Assembly (NCBI GenBank): GCA_023512835.1
Contig: CM042084.1
Coordinates: forward strand, 56,288,793 to 56,352,792
Length of the DNA stretch: 64,000 nucleotides
From: Taxillus chinensis
Lineage: Eukaryota > Streptophyta > Magnoliopsida > Santalales > Loranthaceae
Reading direction: 5' to 3'
The notes below the pieces were generated by a model. It had not been told where the DNA came from, did not search any database, and saw only the letters and a list, made by a program, of their open reading frames with translations. The translations under genes and the position numbers were made by a program. Of the stretch, positions 1 to 9,385 are shown in pieces. Position 1 is the stretch's first letter; every line of letters starts with the position of its first letter.

Positions 1-469
1 GTGCTGCATTTACTGTTTTTAGTGCATCCTTGGACTCCGTTGGGCGCCAGGTTGACTGCGACCGAGTGGTTAAGGGCACACTCCATTCTCGTGTTTCTAT
101 GTCTAGGCTTGTACTCTGTTCTGCGTCACCATTGGCGTTGGTGGGGTTTCAATGTTCCTTGCTTGAGTGAGGTGGTTTTCGCAGTGATGATGGTGCTGCT
201 GAGGTGAGCTCCCTGGGTGGGAATGTGATTGTGGTTTGCATCATGCTATCCTATTTGTTTGTGTTTCATTGTGACCTCATTGTGCTTGCTGTTAGGGTGT
301 GGTCTACCTATGGGCTGAGGCTGCGTTGACTTCAACTCCCAATTGTTGGGTATTTTACGTTGTGGAGTGTTGGTCCCATCATGCCGCGAGTTGGCATCTC
401 CAACATTTGTGGTAATGACTACATTATGTGTTGCTTTGATCTTTTCGCGTTGTTTACTACTTGGTTTCT

Positions 470-487
470 CTTTTCGGGGACGAAAAG
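470..487 (+). other. Hairpin CTTTTCG-GGGA-CGAAAAG, internal copy
   Basis: A perfect 7-bp stem with a GGGA loop is followed by a purine-rich stretch. It is a diverged copy of the hairpin plus polypurine unit that sits directly before LTR A. The matching copy in element III is at 43926-43943. It suggests an old duplication of the 3' end of the element. Confidence 0.6.
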
Positions 488-965
488 TCCAAAGGTGGGA
501 AGGTTGTGAGGAAACTCCCTGCGGATGAGTTTATAATGATGGTGAATGGGCAGTGGAACGTTAAACGTGTAGTAGTGTTTTGTTTGTGAGTTGTTCCTTG
601 TGGTGGTGTTTATGATGTGAGTTGCTCTGTGACCTATGTGATCTGTTAAACGTGTTGGTGATGGGCGTATATGTCTTATACTGTCGTGACATGTGAATAC
701 TTGTGACATGTGTTAGGTGAGGAGAACAATGGTTGTTTGTGAGATTCGAATATGTGTTTCCCTATCATGCTGTGTTGTATTGGGTCTGCGGGTACGTACC
801 TTCATGTGTGTTATGGTGTGATATCTTCGGTCGCGGGTATGTGAATGGTTGTGGGCGATGTGCCTCAGCATGTGCATTTTGGAAGGTGTGTTGTCTTTTA
901 GGGGCCGACACGTCCTGCAGCGGAGACATGGAATGTGAGTCCATGATGCGTGAGCAACACCCAGC

Positions 966-985
966 GTTGTTCGAGGACGAACAAC
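966..985 (+). other. Hairpin GTTGTTCG-AGGA-CGAACAAC at the end of pol
   Basis: A perfect 8-bp stem with loop AGGA overlaps the last codons of pol (LFEDEQP). It shares the core TCGAGGACGA with the LTR-proximal hairpin but the outer stem is different on both arms. It is followed by a purine-rich run. Confidence 0.65.
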
Positions 986-1300
986 CTTAAGAGTGGGAGG
1001 TGGCTGTTGGTGGCTGTTGGCCAAGGATTGTGATGTGTTTTCTTGTATTAGTTGTGTATGATTTGGTGTATTGGTTTTGTCTTTTAGACATATGTTCTTC
1101 ATTGTGATGTGTTTTGAGATGTGTATTTGCGACATGCGGATATGTGTTATATGCATTATTGTGAGGCATGTGGTTATGGATTATGGTGGTACCTTGTTAT
1201 GTGCTGTTATGTGCTGTGCGCGGTGTATGACCCATTTGGGTGTTGTGGCTTGCCGGGTGGCAAATGGGTAACTTGGGTTTGTTTTCCTCGTACGTCATTT

Positions 1301-1335
1301 CTTTTCGAGGACGAAAAGTTTTAAGGGGGAGAGGA
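1301..1335 (+). promoter_or_regulatory. Hairpin plus polypurine tract before LTR A
   Basis: CTTTTCG-AGGA-CGAAAAG forms a perfect stem (1301-1318), followed by TTAAGGGGGAGAGGA directly against the LTR. The purine run is the expected plus-strand primer for reverse transcription, and the LTR starts exactly after it. The same arrangement is seen at 36618-36652, 44705-44739, 7745-7779 and, on the minus strand, 16660-16693. Confidence 0.85.
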
Positions 1336-1742
1336 TGTAATGACCCGTGTGTAACCCATGTGTAAGAAGTTAACCACAAACACCTTGGATGTTGGTGCAC
1401 AAGTGTGAGGTAAGAGATGAGCCCAAGAGGGGACTTTTGGGAGGTGCATGTGACAAGTGGTAACGTACCTTTCTGCCCTAGGAAGATGCTATGCGTTTAC
1501 AGGCGGTTTTAAGCTGTTTTGGCTGATCTTGGAGCTCACTTTTGACCTAGTAGATGGCCTCAAACAATTGGCGTGCAAGAACAAAAGTTTCTTAGAATGA
1601 GGTCCTCTATCTACCACAGAAATTTCAGAGCATTTGGAGCTGAACGTGAATTCACCCATTTCACGTGCAAGCATATTTTTGCTCCTCAGGCCTCTACAAG
1701 ATGCAAGGAGACTTGTGGTGAAGTTTGAGTGCATTTGGAGCT

Positions 1743-1768
1743 GCACGCCAATTGGGGAATTGGCGTGC
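1743..1768 (+). repeat. U3 inverted repeat GCACGCCAATT / AATTGGCGTGC
   Basis: Two perfect 11-bp arms are separated by GGGG. Equivalent inverted repeats with different but complementary arms lie in the same place in the other gypsy LTRs: GCACGTGAATT/AATTCACGTGT at 34399-34424 and CACGTGATAT/ATATCACGTG at 38970-38993. A related pair built on CACGTG lies just upstream, at about 1637-1670. Confidence 0.8.
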
Positions 1769-1899
1769 AAATTGGCGTGCAGGCATATTTTTGCATGGTT
1801 CCCTTGGTTTTGTCATTCTAATGACCTTTCTCCAAAGGACCATGTTGAAATTCTGAGTATTTTGGCCTATATGGGTGCGGATAGGTGCTAACTTGTGTG

Positions 1900-1957
1900 A
1901 TCAAAACTACGTCGTTTTGATCCTGGGTTTACTTAATCAAAACTACGTCGTTTTGAT
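1900..1957 (+). promoter_or_regulatory. Twin palindromes around CAAAACTACGTCGTTTTG
   Basis: Two copies of a 22-bp imperfect palindrome with an ACGT core lie at 1900-1921 and 1936-1957, ending about 12 bp before the TATA box. Nearly all gypsy LTRs here have the same pair in the same position. An ACGT core is typical of plant bZIP sites, so an upstream promoter element is the likely role. That role is inferred. Confidence 0.7.
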
Positions 1958-1968
1958 GTGGATGGTGT

Positions 1969-2003
1969 CTATATAAGGAGGGCTTGAGTTTGAGTTTAGG
2001 GTT
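1969..2003 (+). promoter_or_regulatory. LTR A core promoter: TATA box and telobox
   Basis: TCTATATAAGG at 1969-1978 is followed about 17 bp later by TTTAGGGTT (1995-2003), where transcription should start. The same TATA/telobox pair recurs in LTRs C-I. It marks the U3/R boundary near 2000. Confidence 0.75.
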
Positions 2004-2032
2004 CTTGTGTTCCTTTGCTGCAGCTGCTGCCT

Positions 2033-2064
2033 GAGAGAGAGAGAGAGAGCTAGAGAGAGAGAGG
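2033..2064 (+). repeat. GA microsatellite in the LTR leader
   Basis: An interrupted (GA)n tract lies about 60 bp after the TATA box. Each Tekay-like LTR has a GA tract of different length at this place: 28243-28273, 34684-34699, 37205-37228, 39261-39315 and 45299-45353, and as CT at 16051-16091 and 23325-23369. Confidence 0.9.
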
Positions 2065-2238
2065 GAAGGGGAGTTGCTGGTTGCTGCCGGAGCATCTTGC
2101 GTGGGGAGGACGGCGTTTGGCGCGGGAGCAAGGAAGATCTGCTTTAAGGTAGGGGTTCTGTTCTTCCTAAACCCTCCTCTGTCCTAGGGTCCTAGGGCAG
2201 ATTCTGGGCTGTATCTGTATATATATTTATATGTAAAT

Positions 2239-2264
2239 TCATATAGGTGTGATCTCCTATATGA
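2239..2264 (+). other. Hairpin TCATATAGG / CCTATATGA in LTR A
   Basis: The 9-bp arms are separated by TGTGATCT. In LTRs E, F, G, H and I the arms are CCATATAGG/CCTATATGG with nearly the same loop. LTR A has changed the outermost pair from C-G to T-A, so pairing is kept. The hairpin follows a TA-rich stretch just inside the intron-like segment. Confidence 0.75.
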
Positions 2265-2318
2265 ATGTTGGCCTTCAATGGCGTGTTGTTTGGATATATG
2301 TATATATGCCTGCCAAGT

Positions 2319-2429
2319 GTTTGACATAATGCCTGTGAGGCTGTGCATGTTATGTGTTTGAGGTAATGCCTGTGAGGCTGTGCATGTTATGTGTTTGAGG
2401 TAATGCCTGTGAGGCCACGCACGTCCAGT
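2319..2429 (+). repeat. 37-bp tandem repeat, three copies
   Basis: Three units start at 2319, 2356 and 2393, each beginning GTTTGA and containing ATGCCTGTGAGGC. The unit length equals that of the GC-rich array at 2576. Both lie in the intron-like part of LTR A. Confidence 0.85.
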
Positions 2430-2575
2430 GTGTTAGATTATGTCTGTGTGGCTGGGTTTATGAGCTTGTGGATATATGCATGCTAAGTGTTCGATGTTAT
2501 TCCTGTGTGACTGAGCATACTAAGTGTTTGATGTTATGCCTGTATGGCCATGTGTGCTGCGTGTTTGCTTGTACA

Positions 2576-2870
2576 CCCGGTGGCTGTGGAAGCCCGGGAC
2601 TGTTTTGTGGAACCCGGTGGCTGTGGAAGCCCGGGACTGTTTTGTGGAACCCGGTGGCTGTGGAAGCCCGGGACTGTTTTGTGGAACCCGGTGGCTGTGG
2701 AAGCCCGGGACTGTTTTGTGGAACCCGGTGGCTGTGGAAGCCCGGGACTGTTTTGTGGAACCCGGTGGCTGTGGAAGCCCGGGACTGTTCTTGTAACCCG
2801 GTGGCTGTGGAAGCCCGGGACTGTTATTGGAAACCCGGTGGCTGTGGAAGCCCGGGAGTGTTTATGTACC
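2576..2870 (+). repeat. 37-bp GC-rich minisatellite, eight copies
   Basis: Units start at 2576, 2613, 2650, 2687, 2724, 2761, 2797 and 2834. Each begins CCCGGTGGCTGTGGAAGCCC and carries a CCCGGG site. Units 1-5 appear identical; later ones have changes and one is 36 bp. As 37 is not a multiple of 3 and the unit has no stop on the plus strand, overlapping ORFs appear in all three frames. These are by-products, not genes. Near identity of units points to recent expansion. Confidence 0.95.
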
Positions 2871-3224
2871 AGCCCGTGTATGATTGCATTTGCTATTATA
2901 GCCTGTAATTACATCTGGTGGAATAATTGTAACACGACACAGCACTTGTACACAAGGCATGTAGATATTAGGTGCATGGGATGGGTTGGGGAGACATGAT
3001 CCCTACTGAGCCGTGGTTGCTCACCCCTCCTACCATGTTGTTTTCTTTACAGGAACCTACAGGCGTTAGGTGGGAACACCAAGGTGGAAGACCATCTCCA
3101 TTTTATTGTTTATTTCAAGAATGTAATTTTATGATTTATGTAACCCCAGGGTGGGAAATGTACTAAGGGATTGAATTGTAATAAGGAACATGGTTGTTTT
3201 GTGAACCTTTGATATATGGAATTA

Positions 3225-3230
3225 AATAAA
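3225..3230 (+). terminator. Poly(A) signal AATAAA of LTR A
   Basis: AATAAA lies about 135 bp before the LTR end. LTRs G (40398-40403) and H (46259-46264) have one at the equivalent place. It sets the R/U5 boundary downstream of the intron-like segment. Confidence 0.55.
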
Positions 3231-3533
3231 GATGTGGCTTGTTTGATTTATTGTAATTGTTAGACTTGTTTGTGGCATCCAGTAATCCAACCCCTTTGCC
3301 CTCCGTGTGGGTGAATGGGGAGTCACGTACCGGTTTCCTCGGGTTGGAAATCCGGGGCGTGACAAATGACTAAGAACTAGAAAGACCTGTTCCACATACG
3401 ACGTGACCCCTAAATAGGGAGAAATAAATTGGAGTTAACAAGCATAATGCAACTTGCCGTGGTACCAGAACAACTCTAGAAATATTAGTATAAGGACCGA
3501 AGAGAAAGTGATTAATGAAGAAAAAGAACTCAC

Positions 3534-3686
3534 AAACCACCCCCATTTCCTGTCAACCGAGAAGAATCTAATGCTGCCAAGAAGAAAACAAAAAGGCAGA
3601 TAGAATGATGAAAGTGAGGGAGCCCAGCAGTAGGTCTGCTCCATGAGATGGGAAGATTAAATTCCTCAGCAAGAGGTCCAATAAAC
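3534..3686 (-). other. Candidate exon, minus strand
   Basis: On the minus strand TTTATGCAG precedes 3686 and GTGAGT follows 3534, giving a 153-bp stretch bounded by splice-like sites. One frame is open throughout and starts FIGPLAEEFNLPISW. I do not recognise the protein. A second acceptor-like TTGGCAG lies inside it, so the exon limits are uncertain. Chance cannot be excluded in AT-rich DNA. Confidence 0.2.
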
Positions 3687-4818
3687 CTGCATAAATGCTC
3701 AGACAAATGAGTGTTGAAAACACAACTATAATTTCATCCCGGAAAACAAAAAACATAGTGATACAATTGATACAATTATATACCAGGAACAAATAGATAC
3801 CACGTTCATAACATGATTTTTTTTTAAAAATGAAGATTTTCCAATCACTAATTTAATATACAACCGACTCATGTAAAACAAAGGCAGGGAAGGCCCAAGT
3901 TATTAGCCCTGATTTTCCCTCTCCAAATTGAAAAACCAATCAAAGAAGAAACCACAAATAATTTTGTCCACTGTCCATACATAATTGATGGATACCCTTG
4001 TCCAAACCACAAGCCAAAAAATCGACCAACAATTTGGTCCTCAATCAATTGTGCTAACCGCTAGCACGACCAAAATATAGATAAAGCAATAATGGATGCA
4101 AAAAGTAGTAGTAAAAGCACATGCCTAGGACTATTAACGCATGTTGCAAGCATTTCTCTAATAATGCTTCCTAAAAGGTTTTTTCCCTTTACAAACAAAG
4201 GCTATATGATATCAATAATGGTGAAGTTAGAACCTAAAATTTTAAAAGTACTTAAAAACATTAAAAATAAAAATTTCAAAGAAGATAAATGTCATAGAAA
4301 GCTAGGAGCTCAGACAAGCTCAATCAATGAAAAGGCTCATCAACGTTAACAATATTTGTTTACAGGGTCATTAGAAATTAATGGCTCAAAAGAATTACAA
4401 ACCAAGAGCAATTAATAAATATACAACACATGGCTGACAAAACTAATTATTGGAGAAGAGACCAAACATCTCAATTGAAAAGTAGGCAAGATGAAATATA
4501 AAATTCAATGTGTAAAGGGTTCAGGAATTAATTAACCTACAACACTTAAAAAAATTGTATCAACTGCGGTAATAGTCCTTAAACCCTTGGCCACGAATTC
4601 CATGAAAGAACACTATGGAATCATTGGATAAAGCATAGCATCTATTTAGTTGTGGTAAAGCCCCAATCATGAAAATAGCATTAATTTACCATAATTAAGT
4701 ACCTCTGTGTGCTTACCTTTGGGGGGTACCTGTAGAACGAGAACTTGGGGCATCATCCTCAACATTTTCGAATCCGTGTACTCACACAAGCAGATCGAGC
4801 AGAGGTTGTTGGAACTCC

Positions 4819-5172
4819 CTAGATCGAAGGACCTGTAAAACGAGAACTTAAGGCACGAGTAACGAGTTCATGATCGTTAGAGATTAATCCAGAGGGTTGT
4901 GGCGTCATGGTCGTTGTTGCCGCCGCTATTGTCGCTGCTGTTGTCGCTCTTGGCAATGAATAAGACCTGAGGGATGACGATTCCGTTAGAGGAGTTCTAG
5001 GTGTTATGGCTCTGGTTATGGCGGTGGCAGTGGCGTTGGAGACTGTCGGTGTGACAATAGACGTAGGAAGTGAGGAGGACGGCGGGCAAGAATACGAGGA
5101 AACAATGGCAATAATGTAAGGTTTTGTGTCGACTTTAGGTCCTTGGCGCACAAAATTGGGAAGGAATGGCAC
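4819..5172 (-). CDS. Hypothetical low-complexity protein, 117 aa
   Basis: The ORF starts MPFLPNFVRQGPKVD and is rich in Ser, Thr, Ala and Pro in its middle (a run of A/T-rich residues around positions 78-92). No domain is recognisable. Composition bias alone could keep this frame open. It lies between LTR A and the candidate copia LTR N. No promoter or splice evidence was found, so it may not be a gene. Confidence 0.15.
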   Translation of the reverse strand: MPFLPNFVRQGPKVDTKPYIIAIVSSYSCPPSSSLPTSIVTPTVSNATATAITRAITPRTPLTESSSLRSYSLPRATTAATIAAATTTMTPQPSGLISNDHELVTRALSSRFTGPSI

Positions 5173-5874
5173 GACCCCAAAAACAAATCCCGCCGCTCAA
5201 AAATTTTATTTTACCTCCAGGTGGTTCTAGGTAAGCTAGGTAAGTGCTCCAACCCATCCAAAATGATTCCTTTTTATCTTTGTACAATGTTTGTATACAA
5301 ACAATGCACAAAGAGGGGCAGTTGTTAGACCCTATTTTGTCTGGGTTGGACATACTAACCTTATTTTATATATGTATTTGCCCATGCCATATTTTGTTGA
5401 GTAGGTCCATAAAGATCCCCCAATACCAAAAAGTTGGTCCTAGGTTTAGAGTTGATGTTAAATCAATTTATGCAAGATGGACATTATGACATGAATAGGG
5501 AAGCTCAAAATTGAAAACCTCTACTACAAGACATTGAAGTGCCCCAAGGCCAAAATCAAATGATAAAGATAAAACTTGGAGGCTAACGAACTTGACCGTG
5601 CTCAATTTCAACTTAAAACAAAGAAGTTGTGGCCAAAACAATTTTTGTCTGAAAAAGTCAAACTTACCAAAAGATGGTCAATGTCCCCTGGTCAAATAGC
5701 CCGAAAATGTGACTATACGAGATTCTTTAAAATGACTATTTAGGCAAATATGGGGCTTTCTAAACTATCTCCAAAAGTTCGTCTATTTTGGCATTTTGGG
5801 TGGGGGTAAAAAGGTAATTAAAAAAGGGGGTCAACTTTGAAGCATCATAGTCAAATCCAGGACATCATTAATCT

Positions 5875-6300
5875 GGATTAAGGCACACACTGATATGGTA
5901 TAAGGATCCGAGCCTTCCATTGATCCGGAATAAGTCTCCATTTATATGGAGTAAGGATCTGAGCCTTCCACTAATCCGGAATAAGCCTCCATTGATACGG
6001 AGTAAGGATCTGAGCCTCCCACTAGCACGGAATAAGGATTTGAGCCTTCCATTAGCACGGAATAAGCACCCACTAGCATAGAATAAGGATCTGAGCCTTC
6101 CACTAATTCTTAACATGTCTCCATTGATACGGAGTAAAGATATGAGCCTTCAAACCCGGATTAAGGCTCAAACTAGCACGGAATAAGGATCCGAGACTTC
6201 CACTGATTCGACATATGTATCACTGATACGGAAGAATGGTCCAAGCCTTCCATTGATTTGGGAATGAGGCTCTACTGATACGAAGTAAGGATCCAAGCCT
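5875..6300 (+). repeat. Degenerate tandem array with GGAGTAAGGATC-type units
   Basis: About ten diverged units of roughly 30-60 bp combine ACGGAATAAGGATC with GAGCCTTCCACTGAT. Very similar words occur at 13120-13680 in LTR K, so the two arrays are related. The TRIM is inserted at the right edge. Confidence 0.8.
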
Positions 6301-6305
6301 TCTAG

Positions 6306-6774
6306 TATAGAGTCTAAGGACTTTGCAAGTCCCACATCGACTGGGAAGGAGAACGAAGCGTGCCCCTTAAGAGGGCGTGGAGAGCTCTCCTGGCACGAGG
6401 CCTTTTGGGGTTGCTTGTGTAGCACTGCCAAGAACAAAATCGGGAATTAGGCTTGGGCCCTAAACCAGACAATATCGTGCTACAGGAGACTTAGGCTATT
6501 ACAGATGGTATCATAACTAGGGACCAGGTCGGTGTGCCATTGTCCCACGAGGACGTTGGCCTCTTAAGGGGGGTGGATTGTAGAGTTTGAGGACTTTACA
6601 AGTCCACAGCGGATGGGGAGGAGAACAAAGCGTTCCTCTTAAGAGGGCGTGGAGACCTCTCCTAGCACGAGGCCTTTTGGGGTGTATGTGTGGTACTGCC
6701 AAGAACAAAACCGAGGATTGGGCTTGGGCCCTGAACCAGACAATATCGTGCTACGGGAGACTTGGGTTGTTACA
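6306..6774 (+). mobile_element. TRIM (terminal-repeat retrotransposon in miniature)
   Basis: Two direct repeats of 198 bp (6306-6503) and 196 bp (6579-6774) flank only 75 bp. The internal part starts with a primer-site-like TGGTATCATAAC (6506-6517, close to the initiator tRNA-Met site) and ends with AAGGGGGGTGGAT, a polypurine tract. A perfect 5-bp target duplication TCTAG borders it at 6301-6305 and 6775-6779. The terminal repeats contain the CCACATCG...GAGAACGAA words known from a widespread eudicot TRIM family. It has no coding capacity and must rely on other elements' enzymes. The left terminus is TATA instead of TGTA, a point change. Confidence 0.9.
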
Positions 6775-7499
6775 TCTAGTACCCCGGAAATCATCCCCTC
6801 CATGACGTAGAATAACTCAAAAGCTTTGAGTTAGCCTTGACCCTTCAACCTTCGACCTTCGCTGTTTGGTCTTATCTCCATGGGCTTTCTCGTTATTTGT
6901 TCACAAAATGCATTTTTCTTAGTTAGGCATAGTTAGAGATGTTTTTCAATGCATGTCAGACATATGTGCTCACAACAAAATAAAAAGGTAATCACAAGCT
7001 GCCTTATCTTCCGCGCAGGTCATCAAACTATTAGATAAACGCTAGAATCTTGCAATAAAAAAGGCTGACACTCATAATAGAGAAATAAATACACATTAAT
7101 GATGCTGCATCCAAATTCTACCCTTCCATAAAAGGAGGTTCGCTCCCCACATCAAAAAGGGGGGAGATCCGTCACAAAGAGGATACATTTTGCCATTCTA
7201 CCAAAAACTAAAAAACCTCTATCATTCTCTTTCAATTCTCACCCAACTCCCTCACTCCATCACGAAAAACCTTTACACACATCATTAACTCTTTTTTTCT
7301 TTTCCAAAAAAGGTGGGGGAGGGCCTATTCTCTTTCCTCATCATCTGTCCATCAAACCAAAAACCACAAAAGCAAGACAAATCCTCACCTCTCTCAGTTT
7401 ATCTATTCTCGATGAATTCCCCTCTTCTCCATAATTCCACTATGCAAGTCTCCATCATCTAGCCAGCCAAAGTGTAGTATGCAAGTCCCCATCGAATCT

Positions 7500-7779
7500 A
7501 AGGAAGTGTGCTTGTGATGACCTTCCGAGGTATAAGTAATCTGCATTTCTTTTGAATATGTTGCTTGAGATGTGGTTTAGCTTGTTGTTTGTTGGCATCT
7601 TGGTATCTTGTAAGCCTTTTTTGCTTGTTGTGAGTTGCATTGCACATGTGTGGTTAGTGATCATGTTGATAATCATGTGTTTGTGTCTTGTAGTTGTGCG
7701 GTGCATGAGCTTGAATTTTGCTATGTCCTTTGGGCATGTGTTTTATTTTCGAGGACGAAAAGTCCTAAGGTGGAGAGGA
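7500..7779 (+). pseudogene. 3' end of a gypsy internal region before LTR B
   Basis: The stretch resembles the T/G-rich post-pol region of elements II and III and ends in ATTTTCG-AGGA-CGAAAAG (7745-7762) plus the purine run AAGGTGGAGAGGA. No protein domain remains. Upstream it joins candidate LTR N, so the element was truncated. Confidence 0.6.
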
Positions 7780-8577
7780 TGTAAAGACTTATATTTGGGT
7801 AGTGTTGAGAGATAGCCATTCTATGGGAATGCAACTATCTAGACGGTAGTGTAGTCGTCGATGTGAGCATTTTGACAGTACTTGGGCCCGATTTCAGGTC
7901 GTGGCCCCGAGTGGCCCGATTGTTGACTTTCTCGGGGTTTATTAGTTGACTTTGCATTTAAGTGGTCATTTGAGTGTGATAATATATTAATAGTGTTGTG
8001 CTCGATATTTCGAGCGTTTTGATAGTAATTGGGCTCAATTTGGAGTTCGTGACCTCGGAAGGTCAATTATTACTGGGAGGTTAATTATTGGCAGCAGTAT
8101 ATAAATAATTAAGAAACTGCCTTATCCCTTTAATTGCTTGGTGCGTGCGTGTTTGAGCAAAAGAGAGACAGAGAGAAGGTGAAGAGCTTCCTTTTGTGAT
8201 TTGGGGTGATTGGAGTTCATGGATCGCAAATAATCTTTCTAGGTAGGTGTCCTTGACCTTCTTATCTCGATCATGTCTTTGGATATGTGTTACTGTGATC
8301 TGTGGTTATATAACTGTGTATTTCATGAGGGTTGAGATGTCAACCATGGAAATCTAGATTTAGATCTAGATGGATATATGATTTGTGTGACTTTTTGTTG
8401 TTACCGTGTGGTTTAGAGGCGTTTAGGATGCGTTTTGAGGTAGATATTGTAGTTTGTTGAGTAAAACGTGTGTTTGTGAGCATTTGGGGGTCACTGGGTT
8501 GATTCCAGCGAAGAACAAGCCAAAACGAAGATCAATAGTACCCTGGGCATAGGCAAGAACTAGTAGTCCTGGTTTAG

Positions 8578-8690
8578 TTAGTCCGGATCAGGAATCCGGA
8601 TCGAGTCCGGGTTAGGTAGTTCGGATCAGTAGTTCGGATCGGTAGTCCGAATCGGTTAGTCCAGATCACTAGTCCGGATGTGGCCAGAAT
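8578..8690 (+). repeat. Short minisatellite of TAGTCCGGATC-type units
   Basis: Roughly eight diverged 12-16 bp units such as TAGTCCGGATC and TAGTTCGGATC follow each other. They lie in the intron-like segment of LTR B. Confidence 0.8.
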
Positions 8691-9225
8691 AAAGGTCGTA
8701 GCTTCAGTCCGCAACTTCAATCCGCAGCAGAGTTCTGCAGCAGTGCAACTGCACTAAACTGACCATTTACATTGTAAACCATTATGCCTCTCCACATTTA
8801 AGTAGTAGACTTAAGTTACAATGTAAATAATGAAATACCCCCCATTTGGATTCAAAGAAAAATACTAGAAAATTAAATTCCCACTCCTTCAAAATGTTAA
8901 AATTGGGATTTAGTGTAAAATCTCGGAAAAATCTAATTTTTTGTTGAAGTGAATTTTTGGAAAGTGGGGTTAGACACCTCAGAAAAATCCTCAAAAATCA
9001 GATTATCTTAGTTATGATATGGAAACCCAATGCCGGGACTTTTTATTTCAAGAAAACAACTTCTATGGGTATCTCCTTCCTTGGTCAAGGAATGATGACT
9101 GATTTGTGAAGACTGGCTTTAGTTATAAAGGGAGTATGGTGAACCTTAATGGCATATTGGTGTTGGTATATTGATTTGAGGAATTGGGGCTTGGGTTCTA
9201 TGACTTGTTGGGTTCTCACCGTGAG

Positions 9226-9385
9226 GCTAAGGCCTGTAATGAGCCGTTGAGCTCGTGGAGCTAGGGCTGAGTGCCCTGAGCTGAGATCTCGTTGAGGATT
9301 GTGTTGAGCCATTGAGCTCGTGAGCCGTCGAGCTCGTGGAGCTAGGGCTGAGTGCCCTAAGCTGGGATCCCGTGGAGGATCATGG
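9226..9385 (+). repeat. Tandem duplication containing GAGCTCGTGGAGCTAGGG
   Basis: Two imperfect copies of about 75 bp, sharing GAGCTCGTGGAGCTAGGG and CTGAGTGCCCT, lie in the intron-like segment of LTR B near the acceptor. Confidence 0.8.

Larger units (their letters stand above)
1..1335 (+). pseudogene. 3' internal remnant of a Tekay-like Ty3/gypsy element
   Basis: This is the last part of the internal region of a gypsy element that is cut by the left window edge. Its 340-1335 stretch is colinear with 43531-44739 of element III, so both belong to one family. The C-terminus of pol is recognisable just before a stop at 988-990, where the residues read like MREQHPALFEDE. This resembles the usual chromovirus pol ending with an acidic tail after the integrase. 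Upstream of that the frame is scrambled and no RT or integrase core is visible. Between the pol stop and LTR A there are about 345 bp of apparently non-coding sequence. Family assignment is by homology to the better-preserved elements in this window. Confidence 0.7.
2149..3052 (+). other. Intron-like segment within LTR A
   Basis: It starts at TTTAAG|GTAGGG and ends at TTGTTTTCTTTACAG|GAACC. A branch-point-like GCTCACC lies about 30 nt before the AG. The same donor and acceptor contexts recur in LTRs B, D, E, F, G and I. The segment lies downstream of the predicted start site and upstream of the AATAAA, so it would be in R. Splicing is inferred from sequence only. Confidence 0.5.
1336..3364 (+). 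mobile_element. LTR A, 3' LTR of a Tekay-like gypsy element
   Basis: It begins TGTAATGACC and ends GGGCGTGACA, matching the ends of LTRs G, H and I in this window. It is about 2.03 kb long, which fits Tekay/Del elements. A polypurine tract touches its left end, so this is a 3' LTR. The flank at 3365 shows no primer site. Internal order: inverted repeats, twin palindromes, TATA, telobox, GA tract, intron-like segment with two minisatellites, poly(A) signal. The left partner LTR lies outside the window, so the target duplication cannot be tested. Confidence 0.9.
3365..5322. other. AT-rich segment without recognised transposon domains
   Basis: No LTR termini, primer site, RT, integrase or gag motif was seen. 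The base composition is more AT-rich than the flanking LTRs and there is no strong internal repetition. Two weak signals are listed separately: a spliced-exon candidate at 3534-3686 and a low-complexity ORF at 4819-5172, both minus strand. This is the best candidate in the window for host low-copy or intronic DNA, but it could also be a very old repeat. Confidence 0.4.
5323..7450 (+). mobile_element. Probable copia-type LTR (N), interrupted by a TRIM
   Basis: It starts TGTTAGACCC right after AAAGAGGGGCAGT, which looks like a polypurine tract. The start resembles copia LTR K (TGTTAGATC), and both contain arrays of ACGGAGTAAGGATC-like units. A CCATAAAAGGAGG TATA-like sequence lies near 7125. 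The right end was not located. Removing the TRIM leaves about 1.65 kb. A fragment of another LTR family remains possible. Confidence 0.4.

Noticed and set aside
2239..2264. CCATATAGG as a CArG box (MADS site)
   Set aside because: The consensus needs six A/T between CC and GG; only five are present. A near match at most.
2576..2870. Resemblance to a CRISPR array (37-bp repeats)
   Set aside because: Units are directly adjacent with no unique spacers, and the setting is a plant retrotransposon LTR.
2468..2999. Three overlapping ORFs of 90-151 codons with repeated GlyCysGlySerProGly-type motifs
   Set aside because: They arise from a 37-bp minisatellite without stops in any plus frame; no gene structure supports them.
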